NCBI RefSeq assembly: GCF_900113765.1
Contig: NZ_FOQO01000004.1
Span: forward strand, 186,001-250,000
Direction of reading: 5' to 3'
DNA length: 64,000 nucleotides
Origin: Parapedobacter indicus
GTDB taxonomy: Bacteria; Bacteroidota; Bacteroidia; Sphingobacteriales; Sphingobacteriaceae
Below the pieces are notes generated by a model that was given only the letters and a program-made list of their open reading frames with translations, did not search any database and was not told the DNA's origin. The position numbers were made by a program, and so were the translations under genes. Shown here piece by piece: positions 9,532 to 17,947 of this stretch; position 1 is the first letter of the stretch, and every line of letters starts with the position of its first letter.

Positions 9532-10326
9532 CTAGTTGCAAGCGTCCAGTAGCTTTCGTGCCAATTCGATCGCCGCGGCCTTATTTTCGTCGTTGGTATT
9601 TTTGGTATCGACCTGCAGGTCGAACTTCACCCCGTTTTCCAGCACAACCAACTCCTGGGTCTCCACATTCCAGACGGCCGCATCACCCAGTCCCTCCACC
9701 TTTCGGTAGCCCTCGGCCACTTTCCTGAAGGCATCACGCAGTGTGCCCGTAGCTTGTTTGGCGACTTCCTTGTCCACGCCCTGCTTCTCCAGGTTGCCCA
9801 GCGCTTCCTGCGCATCCGGGTCGGTAACCTTGCCGTCGTGCAGGTCTTCCAACACCTCGTCGACCGTGGCATCCTCTTCCGCCGTCACCGCACGATAGGA
9901 GTCGTTGAACTGCGCCAACGACATCGCTTTGATGCTGCCCAACTGCACATTATCCTTGAACGGCATCGTGTAGCCGGCCCGCTCCCGTACACGTTGGTTG
10001 TCGAATGTGTAATTGACGCTATGATATTCGGGCTTCATGATCTTCGTGTATTTCACTTCCATCTTGCTTTCGTCAAATCCGGTTAGCGTCAACACGATAT
10101 CCTTGGTGAGTAACTGGTCGTATTTTTCTTGGTAAGCAAGCAGGCAGGTATTGCCTCCGGACGCATTTGGGTCTATCTCACGGCGTTTCTCGGCTGCCGC
10201 GATGGCATCCGTGACATCGATGCCGCCGATTTTGCCGCCGTTATTCTTGTTGTTACCTTCGCTGCAAGCACAGACTGCCAAAAAGCCAATGGCGACCATC
10301 GGAATCAGGAATGTGTTTTTGTTCAT
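9532..10326 (-). CDS. Putative lipoprotein, paralogue A' of the envelope operon
   Basis: A 264-residue exported protein with a signal peptide and a lipobox ending AVCAC. The family is not known to me. Two stretches match the operon's first lipoprotein (226 residues): KAMSLAQFNDSYR against GAMNMETFNQRYG, and VEGLGDAAVWN followed by a beta-hairpin and an Ala-rich last helix against LEGVGDGAVWE with the same ending. The conserved C-terminal unit may be a small alpha/beta domain. The segment near residues 140-190 is strongly acidic and Ala/Glu-rich and probably helical. Confidence 0.75.
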   Translation of the reverse strand: MNKNTFLIPMVAIGFLAVCACSEGNNKNNGGKIGGIDVTDAIAAAEKRREIDPNASGGNTCLLAYQEKYDQLLTKDIVLTLTGFDESKMEVKYTKIMKPEYHSVNYTFDNQRVRERAGYTMPFKDNVQLGSIKAMSLAQFNDSYRAVTAEEDATVDEVLEDLHDGKVTDPDAQEALGNLEKQGVDKEVAKQATGTLRDAFRKVAEGYRKVEGLGDAAVWNVETQELVVLENGVKFDLQVDTKNTNDENKAAAIELARKLLDACN

Positions 10327-10338
10327 GGTTATCTGTAA

Positions 10339-11328
10339 TTAATTTTTCTTGGGTTTCACTGGTTGTAAATCATCCGATGTGCCCTTCGGCTTAATCGGTA
10401 ACAGGTCATCGTCTTGTCCCTTGGCTTTCACCGGTAATAAATCATCTCCTTGACTCTTGGGCGTTACCGGCAAGAGTTCGTCTCCGCGGTTTCCTTTGGA
10501 CTTAACCGGGAGCAGGTCATCTCCCTCCCCCTTAGGCTTCACGGGCAATAATTCGTCGGCCGGGTTACCCTTTGATCGGACCGGGAGCAGATCATCTTCT
10601 TCGCTTTCACGGAGTGGATCCCCGGCTTCATCATCGGCTGCGACCACACAGTCAAACGAAACCGGCACGGTCACTTGGCACGGTGCCTGTTCAGGAACAG
10701 ACACGGTAATCTCAAAAGCGCCCTCAATTCGTTCCTCATTGACGATAATGGCATCGTACACCAGCTTCATCGGACTCGCCAACCCGCCACCGAAATCCAT
10801 GACGCCCCGGAACCGGTTGGGAGCCACGGTTACCCAGCGCATGTAGGCATTATTTAGTAAAAATTGAGGTTTGAAGGGCTTGGGGAATCGGATTGTACCC
10901 GCCTTATGTAAACCCTGTATCCTCCCTAAGTAGCTTCCGATATCGGCCACACAGGGCGAGGCCACCGGCGTTCCCGTTCTCCCCTTCCACGCACCGTCTT
11001 TGGGCTGTACCTGCGGATCGAACAGGTAGATCATCGTATAGCCATCGCCACCGTATAAGCGATCAAGTTCGCCACGTGTCAGGTCGCGTTCAATGTAAGT
11101 CTTCCACCCATCTCCCACTTTAGCATGCACAAGCAGATCGTCGCCACCGATGGACGAATAAACCTTATCGGTACCCAAAACCACGTCCATTTCCTCGCCC
11201 GTGACATCCAGCAACCGGAACGTACATCCTTCACCGGATACACAGGTTGCTTGCAATATCTGGTCTTTTCCACGTGAGTCAGCCATCGTCAGAAATCCAA
11301 TGACCAGCATAATTAAAACGGTCTTCAT
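10339..11328 (-). CDS. Exported protein with C-terminal DDLLPVKxKG repeats, paralogue B
   Basis: A 329-residue protein with an N-terminal signal peptide (cleavage near Ala16) and no lipobox Cys. The first ~100 mature residues are related to the operon's last lipoprotein; four Cys in this part could form disulfides. The last ~88 residues are seven tandem copies of a 12-13 residue unit with the core DDLLPVKPKG, proline- and lysine-rich and probably extended. Such tails often space a domain away from the membrane or bind the cell wall, but that is inference. It starts one base after its upstream neighbour's stop. Confidence 0.78.
   Translation of the reverse strand: MKTVLIMLVIGFLTMADSRGKDQILQATCVSGEGCTFRLLDVTGEEMDVVLGTDKVYSSIGGDDLLVHAKVGDGWKTYIERDLTRGELDRLYGGDGYTMIYLFDPQVQPKDGAWKGRTGTPVASPCVADIGSYLGRIQGLHKAGTIRFPKPFKPQFLLNNAYMRWVTVAPNRFRGVMDFGGGLASPMKLVYDAIIVNEERIEGAFEITVSVPEQAPCQVTVPVSFDCVVAADDEAGDPLRESEEDDLLPVRSKGNPADELLPVKPKGEGDDLLPVKSKGNRGDELLPVTPKSQGDDLLPVKAKGQDDDLLPIKPKGTSDDLQPVKPKKN
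10342..10602 (-). repeat. Tandem coding repeat, seven units of 36-39 bp
   Basis: Within the preceding gene. The DD pair that opens each unit starts at 10596, 10557, 10521, 10482, 10446, 10410 and 10374 on the minus strand, giving spacings of 39, 36, 39, 36, 36 and 36 bp. Codon choice varies between units while the peptide is kept (DELLPV or DDLLPV, then K, P or S, K, G), so selection acts on the peptide and the array is not freshly amplified. Confidence 0.9.
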
Positions 11329-11329
11329 C

Positions 11330-12010
11330 TTATTGGTTGTTGAAAATCAGTTGCGCAAAAGCGATTGCTTTTCGTTTGTTTATTCCCGGATCATCCCCAA
11401 AGTTGGTTGTTACGGTAAAGGCTACACCATCTGCATACACATGAAGCACCTGTGTAGGCATTTCCCACACGGCGCCATCACCGACACCTTCGAGCGGCTG
11501 CAGCGATAAGCTTTTCGCCGTTTCGGCCAGATAGGTGGCCTGCGCAATTGCCACGTCTGCATCTACCGACTCGTCGTCTACCAGTGCATCGATGTCTGCC
11601 TTGATCCCTGCAGACGTACCGTACCGCTGGTTGAACGTTTCCATATTCATGGCTCCGACGTTGGCCAAGCCGACCGAATGGTGCTTAGGCACGCTGACCG
11701 CCTCGCCCGTAAGCGTGGTAAATGATATGGTGCCCGGTGCCTCCCAGTGAAAAGCTATTTTTTTTCGCACGGCGTTGTTGTCATAGTCCTCCACATGCTG
11801 GGCAATGCGTTCCGCGGGGATGCCGGCCAGCTCGGCGACATCGCCCACGGCAACCAGCTGCTCGAGCTGATCGGCGGCAGCAATCAGTGTAGCACCATCA
11901 AATGAGTCGGGCACTCCTGCTTTATCCGAACCGCCGGAGCAAGCGGCCACCATGCATCCGCAAATCAAGGCAGTGATTTGCCACCGCCTTGGGTTGAAAT
12001 TCGTATTCAT
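11330..12010 (-). CDS. Putative lipoprotein, paralogue A of the envelope operon
   Basis: A 226-residue exported protein with a lipobox VAAC (Cys24). It shares its C-terminal domain (LEGVGDGAVWE, a beta-hairpin, then KRKAIAFAQLIFNNQ) with the 264-residue lipoprotein two genes downstream. Family and function are unknown to me. It lies 11 bp after the OmpA-like gene and is followed by the repeat-tailed protein, so an A-B pair here and a diverged A'...B' pair further on suggest duplication of a two-gene unit. Confidence 0.75.
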   Translation of the reverse strand: MNTNFNPRRWQITALICGCMVAACSGGSDKAGVPDSFDGATLIAAADQLEQLVAVGDVAELAGIPAERIAQHVEDYDNNAVRKKIAFHWEAPGTISFTTLTGEAVSVPKHHSVGLANVGAMNMETFNQRYGTSAGIKADIDALVDDESVDADVAIAQATYLAETAKSLSLQPLEGVGDGAVWEMPTQVLHVYADGVAFTVTTNFGDDPGINKRKAIAFAQLIFNNQ

Positions 12011-12021
12011 AGGTACTTGAC

Positions 12022-13356
12022 TTACTGCTGAATGAATTCTACGCGTCTGTTTTGTGCTTTACCGGCGATTGTCTCATTCGACTCCACGGGTTCTGCCTCG
12101 CCCTTGCCATCGGTGGTCAATCGTGCGCCATCCAATCCGAATTCGCCTACCAGCGCATTCTTCACGGATGCCGCTCGACGGATGGACAGCGCCAGATTGG
12201 CTTCATCCGCACCATCACTATCCGTATGGCCAACAATGTGGAAGTTGCCGGGCATTTCGCCGATGCCGTTGGCGATTTCATTCAATGTAGTCCAGGATTC
12301 CGGCTTGATGCGTGCCGAATTCACGTCGAAATAAATCGTGCGCGAAATGAACTTTTTCTCCGTCGTGATGTCGTTGTTCACGGTTTTGGCCGTTACCGCA
12401 CCGCCGCCGCCCACGCGGATGTTCGTGATGTACGTGCCGTCGCCCCACATGTTGTTCGCAAAAACCAACCCGTATGGGCCGGGTTTAGGAAGTCCGTTGG
12501 GCAAGTCGATATACTTGGTTTCGTTGACATACAAGGCAATCGATTGGCCATTCCGGGCGATGGAGACGCGGTTCACTTCACCATTCAGCCATCCATCGCG
12601 GTAGGTACTGTCGTGCAACGTCATTTCTTCTTGCGTAAGATTTCCATTATACTCCGTCTTGGCGACGAGATTCAACGATCCACCGCCCCCCGATGGATGG
12701 ATATCGAGGAAAATTTGCGGGTATCCATTAAACCACTGGTCGTATTCCGATCGATCAGCTAGTTTTTGGACAATCACGACCTTGAGCCCGCTCATCATCT
12801 CACTCATTTCTTCCGGGTCGGCATACATGTCAAATTCCATCGTGAAATTATCAGGGAAATCGTTGAACGCATTCGGAAAGCTCAAGCCTTCTTTTGGTGT
12901 ACGCAGCCAACGGCTTTCACTTCCTGGAATGGCGGTAATGGCAGGCTCCCCCTTATTACCGGTAACCGTCCATTGTGTTGGACCACTGCCCAATGAAGAA
13001 TTGGAGAAATCCTCAAAAAAAAGCGTCTGCTCGCCCGGCACAAAGTCGAAATCGCGGTAAGTGCTGAAATCGGTATCATCGCCATCCGATCCGGTACTTC
13101 CACCGGAGGTCTGTTTCCCCGACGACTTTTTCGTACCCGAGGCATTTCCATCACCGTTTTTTTTCTTTTTCTTCTTGAAGATCGATCCATCAAAAATCTT
13201 ATCCAACGTATTGTCGACCTGCTCATCGATCTTATCTTCGGTTTTTCGTATCGTTGTTTCTTTCGTGCGGTTTACGACACGCTCACCGACGGATTCCTGC
13301 CCGAAAACCACGTGGGTTATCACTAAGACAGGCAATACAAGTAATTTTCCTTTCAT
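12022..13356 (-). CDS. OmpA-family outer-membrane protein
   Basis: First gene of the envelope operon, 444 residues from the ATG giving MKGKLLVLPVLVITHVVFGQ, a typical signal peptide; the frame is open further upstream but without a better start. The N-terminal part has a Lys-rich block followed by a Gly/Ser linker, then a jelly-roll/lectin-like domain (about 115-330, with TLFFEDFSNSSLG), and the C-terminal ~110 residues are an OmpA peptidoglycan-binding domain (IYFDVNSARIKPES, VGHTDSDGADEANLALS, RRAASVKNAL, QNRRVEF). It probably anchors the complex to peptidoglycan. It is divergent from the sigma factor gene, sharing a 105-bp control region. Confidence 0.88.
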   Translation of the reverse strand: MKGKLLVLPVLVITHVVFGQESVGERVVNRTKETTIRKTEDKIDEQVDNTLDKIFDGSIFKKKKKKNGDGNASGTKKSSGKQTSGGSTGSDGDDTDFSTYRDFDFVPGEQTLFFEDFSNSSLGSGPTQWTVTGNKGEPAITAIPGSESRWLRTPKEGLSFPNAFNDFPDNFTMEFDMYADPEEMSEMMSGLKVVIVQKLADRSEYDQWFNGYPQIFLDIHPSGGGGSLNLVAKTEYNGNLTQEEMTLHDSTYRDGWLNGEVNRVSIARNGQSIALYVNETKYIDLPNGLPKPGPYGLVFANNMWGDGTYITNIRVGGGGAVTAKTVNNDITTEKKFISRTIYFDVNSARIKPESWTTLNEIANGIGEMPGNFHIVGHTDSDGADEANLALSIRRAASVKNALVGEFGLDGARLTTDGKGEAEPVESNETIAGKAQNRRVEFIQQ

Positions 13357-13461
13357 GGTAAATACAATTATTTTTCCATTAGTATATTCCCCTGGAAAAA
13401 GTAAACATGTCAAATAAAAAAAATTAAAACTTTTGTTTACTTTGCCGCCGATCAACTACTA
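13357..13461. promoter_or_regulatory. Divergent control region between ompA-like gene and sigma factor
   Basis: AT-rich 105-bp spacer between two outward-facing starts. On the plus strand TTACTTTG (ending at 13444) is one base off the Bacteroidota -7 consensus TAnnTTTG and is followed by the sigma-factor start after a short leader. No clean -33 TTTG at the normal distance is visible, as would be expected if the ECF factor itself reads one or both promoters. Confidence 0.35.
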
Positions 13462-13998
13462 ATGGAAAAAGACAGCGTTCTTCTTGACGGATTGAAAAGC
13501 AGCTCGGATCGGGCGATTATCCGCATATATGACGCGTATAAGACCGACTTCATTCGGTTCGCAGCAAGATACTCGCTAGCATCTGAAGAGTTACTGGATA
13601 TTTACCAGGATGCGGTGATTGTGCTTTGGGAACACGCACAGCAAGGCCGGCTGGACGCCCTGAAAAGCAGCGTCAAAACCTATCTGTTTGGTGTAGGTAA
13701 ATACATGATATTAACTAGATTAAAAAAAACAGCGAAGCAGCAAGTCCTCACCGACGATATCGCAGAAATACCCGACCAACTGTACGATGAGAACCTTCAT
13801 GAAGAACGTGTCGCATCGCTCCGTGAAGGTTTCCAGCAGTTAGGCGACCAATGCCGTACCATTTTGCGGCTATTTTATTACGAAGGCAAAAAATTGGACG
13901 AAATCCAAGCACGATTGGGTTATACCAACAAGGATGTTTTGAAAAGCCAGAAATCACGCTGTCTCAAACAGCTGAAGGAGTTAACAAAAGGAAAATGA
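13462..13998 (+). CDS. ECF RNA polymerase sigma factor
   Basis: A 178-residue sigma factor. Region 2 includes FIRFAARYSLASEELLDIYQDAVIVLWEH and region 4 includes LGDQCRTILRLFYYEGKKLDEI, then ARLGYTNKDVLKSQKSRCLKQL as the DNA-binding helices. It most resembles the Bacteroidota ECF factors found beside CHAT and TPR proteins. The downstream membrane TPR gene starts 1 bp after the stop and is the likely anti-sigma partner. Expected targets are its own operon, the divergent OmpA/lipoprotein operon, or both. Confidence 0.9.
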   Translation: MEKDSVLLDGLKSSSDRAIIRIYDAYKTDFIRFAARYSLASEELLDIYQDAVIVLWEHAQQGRLDALKSSVKTYLFGVGKYMILTRLKKTAKQQVLTDDIAEIPDQLYDENLHEERVASLREGFQQLGDQCRTILRLFYYEGKKLDEIQARLGYTNKDVLKSQKSRCLKQLKELTKGK

Positions 13999-13999
13999 T

Positions 14000-14707
14000 A
14001 TGCGGCACGAAGCGCTGATAACGGGATATTTCGAAGGTACGCTCACGGCCGAGCAGCAACGGACGTTTGAGCAACTGATAGGGGCTGATGCGGATTTTGC
14101 ACGGGAAGTCGAGTTCCAGCGGGAGGTACGGCAGGCCATCGCGTTAAGCGAACGGGCGCGGCTAAAGCAGCTGCTTCGTAACCGTGAACAAAAGCAGCAC
14201 AACGCCTCCCCCCGTTTACGCTGGTGGATCGGCGCGGCGGCTGCGGTTTTATTGGTAGTTGGCGGCGGCACTTGGCTATGGCTCCGCACGTCATCGGCTC
14301 CAGCCCTCTATGCCGAATATTACCAAGCTTACCCCAATACCGTCATGCCAACGGTAAGGGGAGAAACTTCGGAATCCACCGCGCAAGCCGCGTTCCAGGC
14401 TTATGACCAGGCGGACTATGCCAACGCGGAGAAGTTATTCGGAAAGCTGTATCGGGATACACAGGAACCGTATTCGCTGCTTTACCGAGGGGTATCCTTC
14501 CTTGAACTAGGTCGCTTCGCCGATGCCGATTCGGTACTTGCGCAATACCCGACCGATGCCCCCCTTTACGCCTATGCATGCTGGTACCGGGCGCTCGCCT
14601 TGTTGCGGTTAGACGAACGTAAGCAAGCTCGTGGGTTATTAGAAGAATTGGCAAAGGGCCGCACACCCCACGGCCAGACCGCCCACGAACTATTGTCGCG
14701 GTTGTAG
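14000..14707 (+). CDS. Membrane TPR protein, likely anti-sigma factor
   Basis: A 235-residue protein. The N-terminal ~65 residues (GYFEGTLTAEQQRTFEQLI, DADFAREVEFQREVRQAI) look like the short helical anti-sigma domain of Bacteroidota regulators, one transmembrane helix follows (WIGAAAAVLLVVGGGTWLWL, about 75-94), and the outer part holds two to three TPR-like helix pairs (AFQAYDQADYANAEKLFGKLY and onwards). It would sit in the inner membrane with the TPRs in the periplasm. Its last 18 bp overlap the convergent CHAT gene. Confidence 0.8.
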   Translation: MRHEALITGYFEGTLTAEQQRTFEQLIGADADFAREVEFQREVRQAIALSERARLKQLLRNREQKQHNASPRLRWWIGAAAAVLLVVGGGTWLWLRTSSAPALYAEYYQAYPNTVMPTVRGETSESTAQAAFQAYDQADYANAEKLFGKLYRDTQEPYSLLYRGVSFLELGRFADADSVLAQYPTDAPLYAYACWYRALALLRLDERKQARGLLEELAKGRTPHGQTAHELLSRL

Positions 14708-17155
14708 CCGTCTCCCGTATACAAACCCAAGGGACACAAGGATCGCCAGCACTACTCCGATGCCCATCCAAGCCATGCCCTGTCGGGGAGGCACGACCAA
14801 TGGCGAATCATCGCCATTGACCACAAAGCCCGCCCAAAAAAATGGGTGCCGCTTCATCGGATTGTTTTCGATAAAGGCACGCTTCGCCTGGGCCATTGCC
14901 GATGATTTAGACAACCCCTGTGCGATCCCTTCGTAAAACGAGGTCATAATTTCGGCCGTTTCCTTATCTGGAGCCTGCCATAAGCTTACCACTGTGCTGG
15001 CCACGCCGGCATAGGTAAATGCGCGGGATAAGCTCATCACGCCCTCTCCTTTTACTAATTTGCCATTGCCCGTGTTGCAGGCGCTGAGCACCGCCATGCG
15101 AGCAGGGATATGAAGGGCATGTAATTCGGAAAAATACAGTTTTTCCGCGCCGTCGAACACCAGACACGACTGACTGAAATCATCCTCGTAAAAAAAAGAA
15201 TGCATGGCAAAGTGCAGAACATCATAATCAGCCCGGCGATCGAGAAACGCACGCTTGGTCGCGTCGCCAGCGATAAAACGGTCGCTCTCGAAAATTGCCG
15301 CGACTCGCCCGGCTTCCTCACGTGCGTGCCGCAGGTCATTGACCTGATAACTCGGTGAAAAAATACCCATCCGCACCGCATCGAGCACAGGAAACGAAGC
15401 CTGGCGATGCAACAACCAAACCGGAAGCGAATACGCATAACTTATTACTTGGATTTCACCGAGAAATTTTCCCTGGCGGGCATCATACAAACTCTCAAAA
15501 GGAATGTAATTCAGAAAATTATCCGGAATTAACGTGGTGACGTTATCCGCGTGGTCTCCAAGCAGCAACTGCCGCAGTGAATCCGACAAGTGCTCGTATC
15601 CTGCAGCCAGTCCGCGGAGCGCCGTAGCATAGCGGAAAACCGATGACTTGAGCGAATCCGCATCGGCAATACGGAATACCGCCGCACCGTCCGCCGTGAT
15701 CCGCGTCCGGTACACGTATTCGCTGGCTACATAAAATTTCATCATCGACTCCTTCGGTTCCAGTGTTGCTAACACATTGCGTACGTCAAAGACGTTAGCT
15801 ACGTCCTGGCCTTGGGATTCCTTCTTCACCCGCAGTTTCTTTTCAAACTCCCTAATCAAATGTTGCGAAGCATTTTGCTCGATCAGGCTGAGGTAATCGA
15901 CGGCCTCATCCGGTTCATCCACGCTCAGGGTAAGCAGCCCCTCCATGATTTCCAGGTGCAGGTCGTCAACCAAGTCGGTATATTCGCCCTTTAGGTAATA
16001 CCGATTAAACATCCCAGCAGATGCCCGGTATAAATTCGCCGCCTTGCGGAAGGTTTCTTTACTGCCATCACGGAGGTAACTACCATACATAATCCGTGAG
16101 CTTTCGGTAAACACGCGGATAAATGTATAAGACGAAAGGTCACCCAGATCAGCTGCTTTTAGCTCCGAAATCGGAATTGTCCGATCCGCTTGGTTCTGAA
16201 CAATCTCTCCAATCGACGCCTCTACAAGCTGCTGCGCTTCCTTCCACCTACCCATTCCACTGATAATCATCGCTTTGATAGTTTGCACTGCATATTTACT
16301 AGCGGAAAACGAATCGAATACCATGCTTCGTTCCGCTCGGGTCGCATAGGTCAATGCCTGTTCGTACTGTTCCATCCGATGATATACCGATGCGAGCTTC
16401 GCATAGCAAACCAACCGGTAGAACGGGCTGTCATACCGATCGGCGATGGGTAGCGCTTGTTGTGCAAACCGCACGGTAAGCGAATCGTCATCTTGCTCAT
16501 AAGCATTATCAAACAGGATCTTGTAGGCCGCCAAAACGATTCCTAAATCGTCGATTTCCTGGTGCATTGTATCCACATAGGCGTACGCCATTTCCAAGTG
16601 CCCCTGTGCCGCCAGCACGCGTACGTTGCCGAGCAGGTGCATGCTCCGTGGTTTGCGGTAAAATGGATCTTTCGACGGCGGCCGCCCCCTTTGGTGATAA
16701 TGTCTGTAAAATCGGCTATTCATCCGCTTCCGTATCGTGTCGGCAGCTTTCAAATCACCGTATCCGATCAGTTCGAACGTCAGATTCTGGTAGCCCGAAA
16801 TGAGGTTATCCACTCCGTCGCCATCCAGTTCTATGGATTCCCATATCTCGACGGCCTTACGAAAATAATCCAATGAATAATAAGGAACATAGATGCTCCC
16901 ATAGGAAAAGGCGAGGTCGTTATACAACAATCCCAGGAGCTGATCGGGATCGCCGGCGCTATCCCGGTACAGCTTCAGTGCCTTTTCATACAGCAACACA
17001 GCACTCGAATCATCGCCCCGGTCGCTAAAAGCCAATCCGGCTTGGTGAAGGGAATCCGCTTGGATCTTCCAGCCTTTCAGCTTGCGTTCGGGGCTGATAT
17101 CACTTGCCTGCAATAGCCAACCTGTGAGCACCGTGACGATTATCTCGATTTTCAA
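14690..17155 (-). CDS. TPR-CHAT protein (caspase-like peptidase), membrane-anchored
   Basis: An 821-residue protein. I choose a TTG start at 17155, which has GGAGG upstream and leaves a signal-peptide-like N-terminus (KIEIIVTVLTGWLLQ). About 450 residues of TPR-type helical repeats follow, then a C-terminal CHAT domain: VLHFAMHSFF carries the catalytic His (about residue 655) and VLSACNTGNG the catalytic Cys (about 690), with the usual GEGVMSLSRAFTYAGV after it. A final hydrophobic helix (MGIGVVLAILVSLGFVYG) ends in an Arg-rich tail. Both catalytic residues are present, so it may be an active protease; the TPRs would sense or recruit. CHAT proteins beside ECF factors are common in this phylum, with unknown targets. 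Confidence 0.88.
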   Translation of the reverse strand: MKIEIIVTVLTGWLLQASDISPERKLKGWKIQADSLHQAGLAFSDRGDDSSAVLLYEKALKLYRDSAGDPDQLLGLLYNDLAFSYGSIYVPYYSLDYFRKAVEIWESIELDGDGVDNLISGYQNLTFELIGYGDLKAADTIRKRMNSRFYRHYHQRGRPPSKDPFYRKPRSMHLLGNVRVLAAQGHLEMAYAYVDTMHQEIDDLGIVLAAYKILFDNAYEQDDDSLTVRFAQQALPIADRYDSPFYRLVCYAKLASVYHRMEQYEQALTYATRAERSMVFDSFSASKYAVQTIKAMIISGMGRWKEAQQLVEASIGEIVQNQADRTIPISELKAADLGDLSSYTFIRVFTESSRIMYGSYLRDGSKETFRKAANLYRASAGMFNRYYLKGEYTDLVDDLHLEIMEGLLTLSVDEPDEAVDYLSLIEQNASQHLIREFEKKLRVKKESQGQDVANVFDVRNVLATLEPKESMMKFYVASEYVYRTRITADGAAVFRIADADSLKSSVFRYATALRGLAAGYEHLSDSLRQLLLGDHADNVTTLIPDNFLNYIPFESLYDARQGKFLGEIQVISYAYSLPVWLLHRQASFPVLDAVRMGIFSPSYQVNDLRHAREEAGRVAAIFESDRFIAGDATKRAFLDRRADYDVLHFAMHSFFYEDDFSQSCLVFDGAEKLYFSELHALHIPARMAVLSACNTGNGKLVKGEGVMSLSRAFTYAGVASTVVSLWQAPDKETAEIMTSFYEGIAQGLSKSSAMAQAKRAFIENNPMKRHPFFWAGFVVNGDDSPLVVPPRQGMAWMGIGVVLAILVSLGFVYGRRLQPRQ

Positions 17156-17268
17156 GCCTTTTCCCTCCAAGTAATTAACAACCTGAAAGGGGCTCTCCGT
17201 TCAATGGTATAGGAGGCAAAGGAAAACATGGCAGCTAGCTTTTTTACGTCGGTCAATTTACAAAAAGT

Positions 17269-17808
17269 TCAGCAAGGATTCCGAACTTCAGAATAAATCA
17301 AGCGGATCCATCGCCAGAAACGTCTCCCAAGGAATCCCCGATGCTCCGCTCCGATCAACAACACTTTATCCGGCTTCACAGCTTTGCGGAATGCAGGCAT
17401 GCTAACACCGGCCTGCGTTTTTCCGCTCTTCACTTCCAGTCCCACCACCTTGCCCCGCCGTTCCAATACAAAGTCGACTTCATGCCCCCCTTCCCACCAA
17501 TAGTGAATGTGATATCCTCCGGTGTAAGCGCTATTGATTAAATGCACGCCAACGGCAGATTCCACCATATGCCCCCATTCATCTGGTTTTTGGGGGATTT
17601 CTGAAAACTGCTCATCCCGCTGCGCGCTGATCAACGCCGTATTGTGTACCTGCAATTTCGGACTGGATGAGCGTTTACGGATTAATTTGGGGTCATACTT
17701 TTCCAAACCGCCGAGTAAACCTGCCGTGTTCAGCAAATCCAGGTAATGCGCTAAGGTCGTCGTGTTACCGGCATCTACGAGCTGGCCTAACATCTCGGAA
17801 GAGGCCAT
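17269..17808 (-). pseudogene. Truncated AAA/DUF4143 gene, C-terminal part only
   Basis: The 179-residue frame is the C-terminal half of an AAA_14-DUF4143 ATPase: MLGQLVDAGNTTTLAHYL is the winged-helix region and WWEGGHEVDFVLER followed by GLEVKSG is the PD-(D/E)XK-like element found in this family. The ~200-residue ATPase with Walker motifs is missing. Its 5' end stops abruptly at a junction with sequence copied from the TonB receptor 3' end, so this is a recombination remnant. Two full-length relatives lie nearby. Confidence 0.85.
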
Positions 17809-17811
17809 TAT

Positions 17812-17947
17812 CAGAGTGCCGAGGAAGAACAGAAACGGATCGGGATTGATTTTCCTCTCGAACTTCGAGACAGTTGAGGAACAAGCCGACCGGCAGGACT
17901 ATCCGCTGCGGCTTAGCGAGCAGATGAATGAGTGTAAGGTTGATTAA
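17812..17947 (+). other. Recombination scar: copy of TonB-receptor 3' end plus unknown coding tail
   Basis: The first 34 bases (17812-17845) match the last coding bases of the TonB receptor (7385-7418) with one mismatch, opening CAGAGTGC and reading SAEEEQKRI. Similarity then stops; a different frame continues as a coding-like tail (FETVEEQADRQDYPL) to a stop at 17945-17947. The patch also ends exactly where the truncated DUF4143 gene begins, so several breakpoints coincide. I do not recognise the tail. Confidence 0.7.

Noticed and set aside
12052..12762. 236-aa plus-strand open frame
   Set aside because: It is antisense to the OmpA-like gene, whose domain motifs and codon pattern are convincing.
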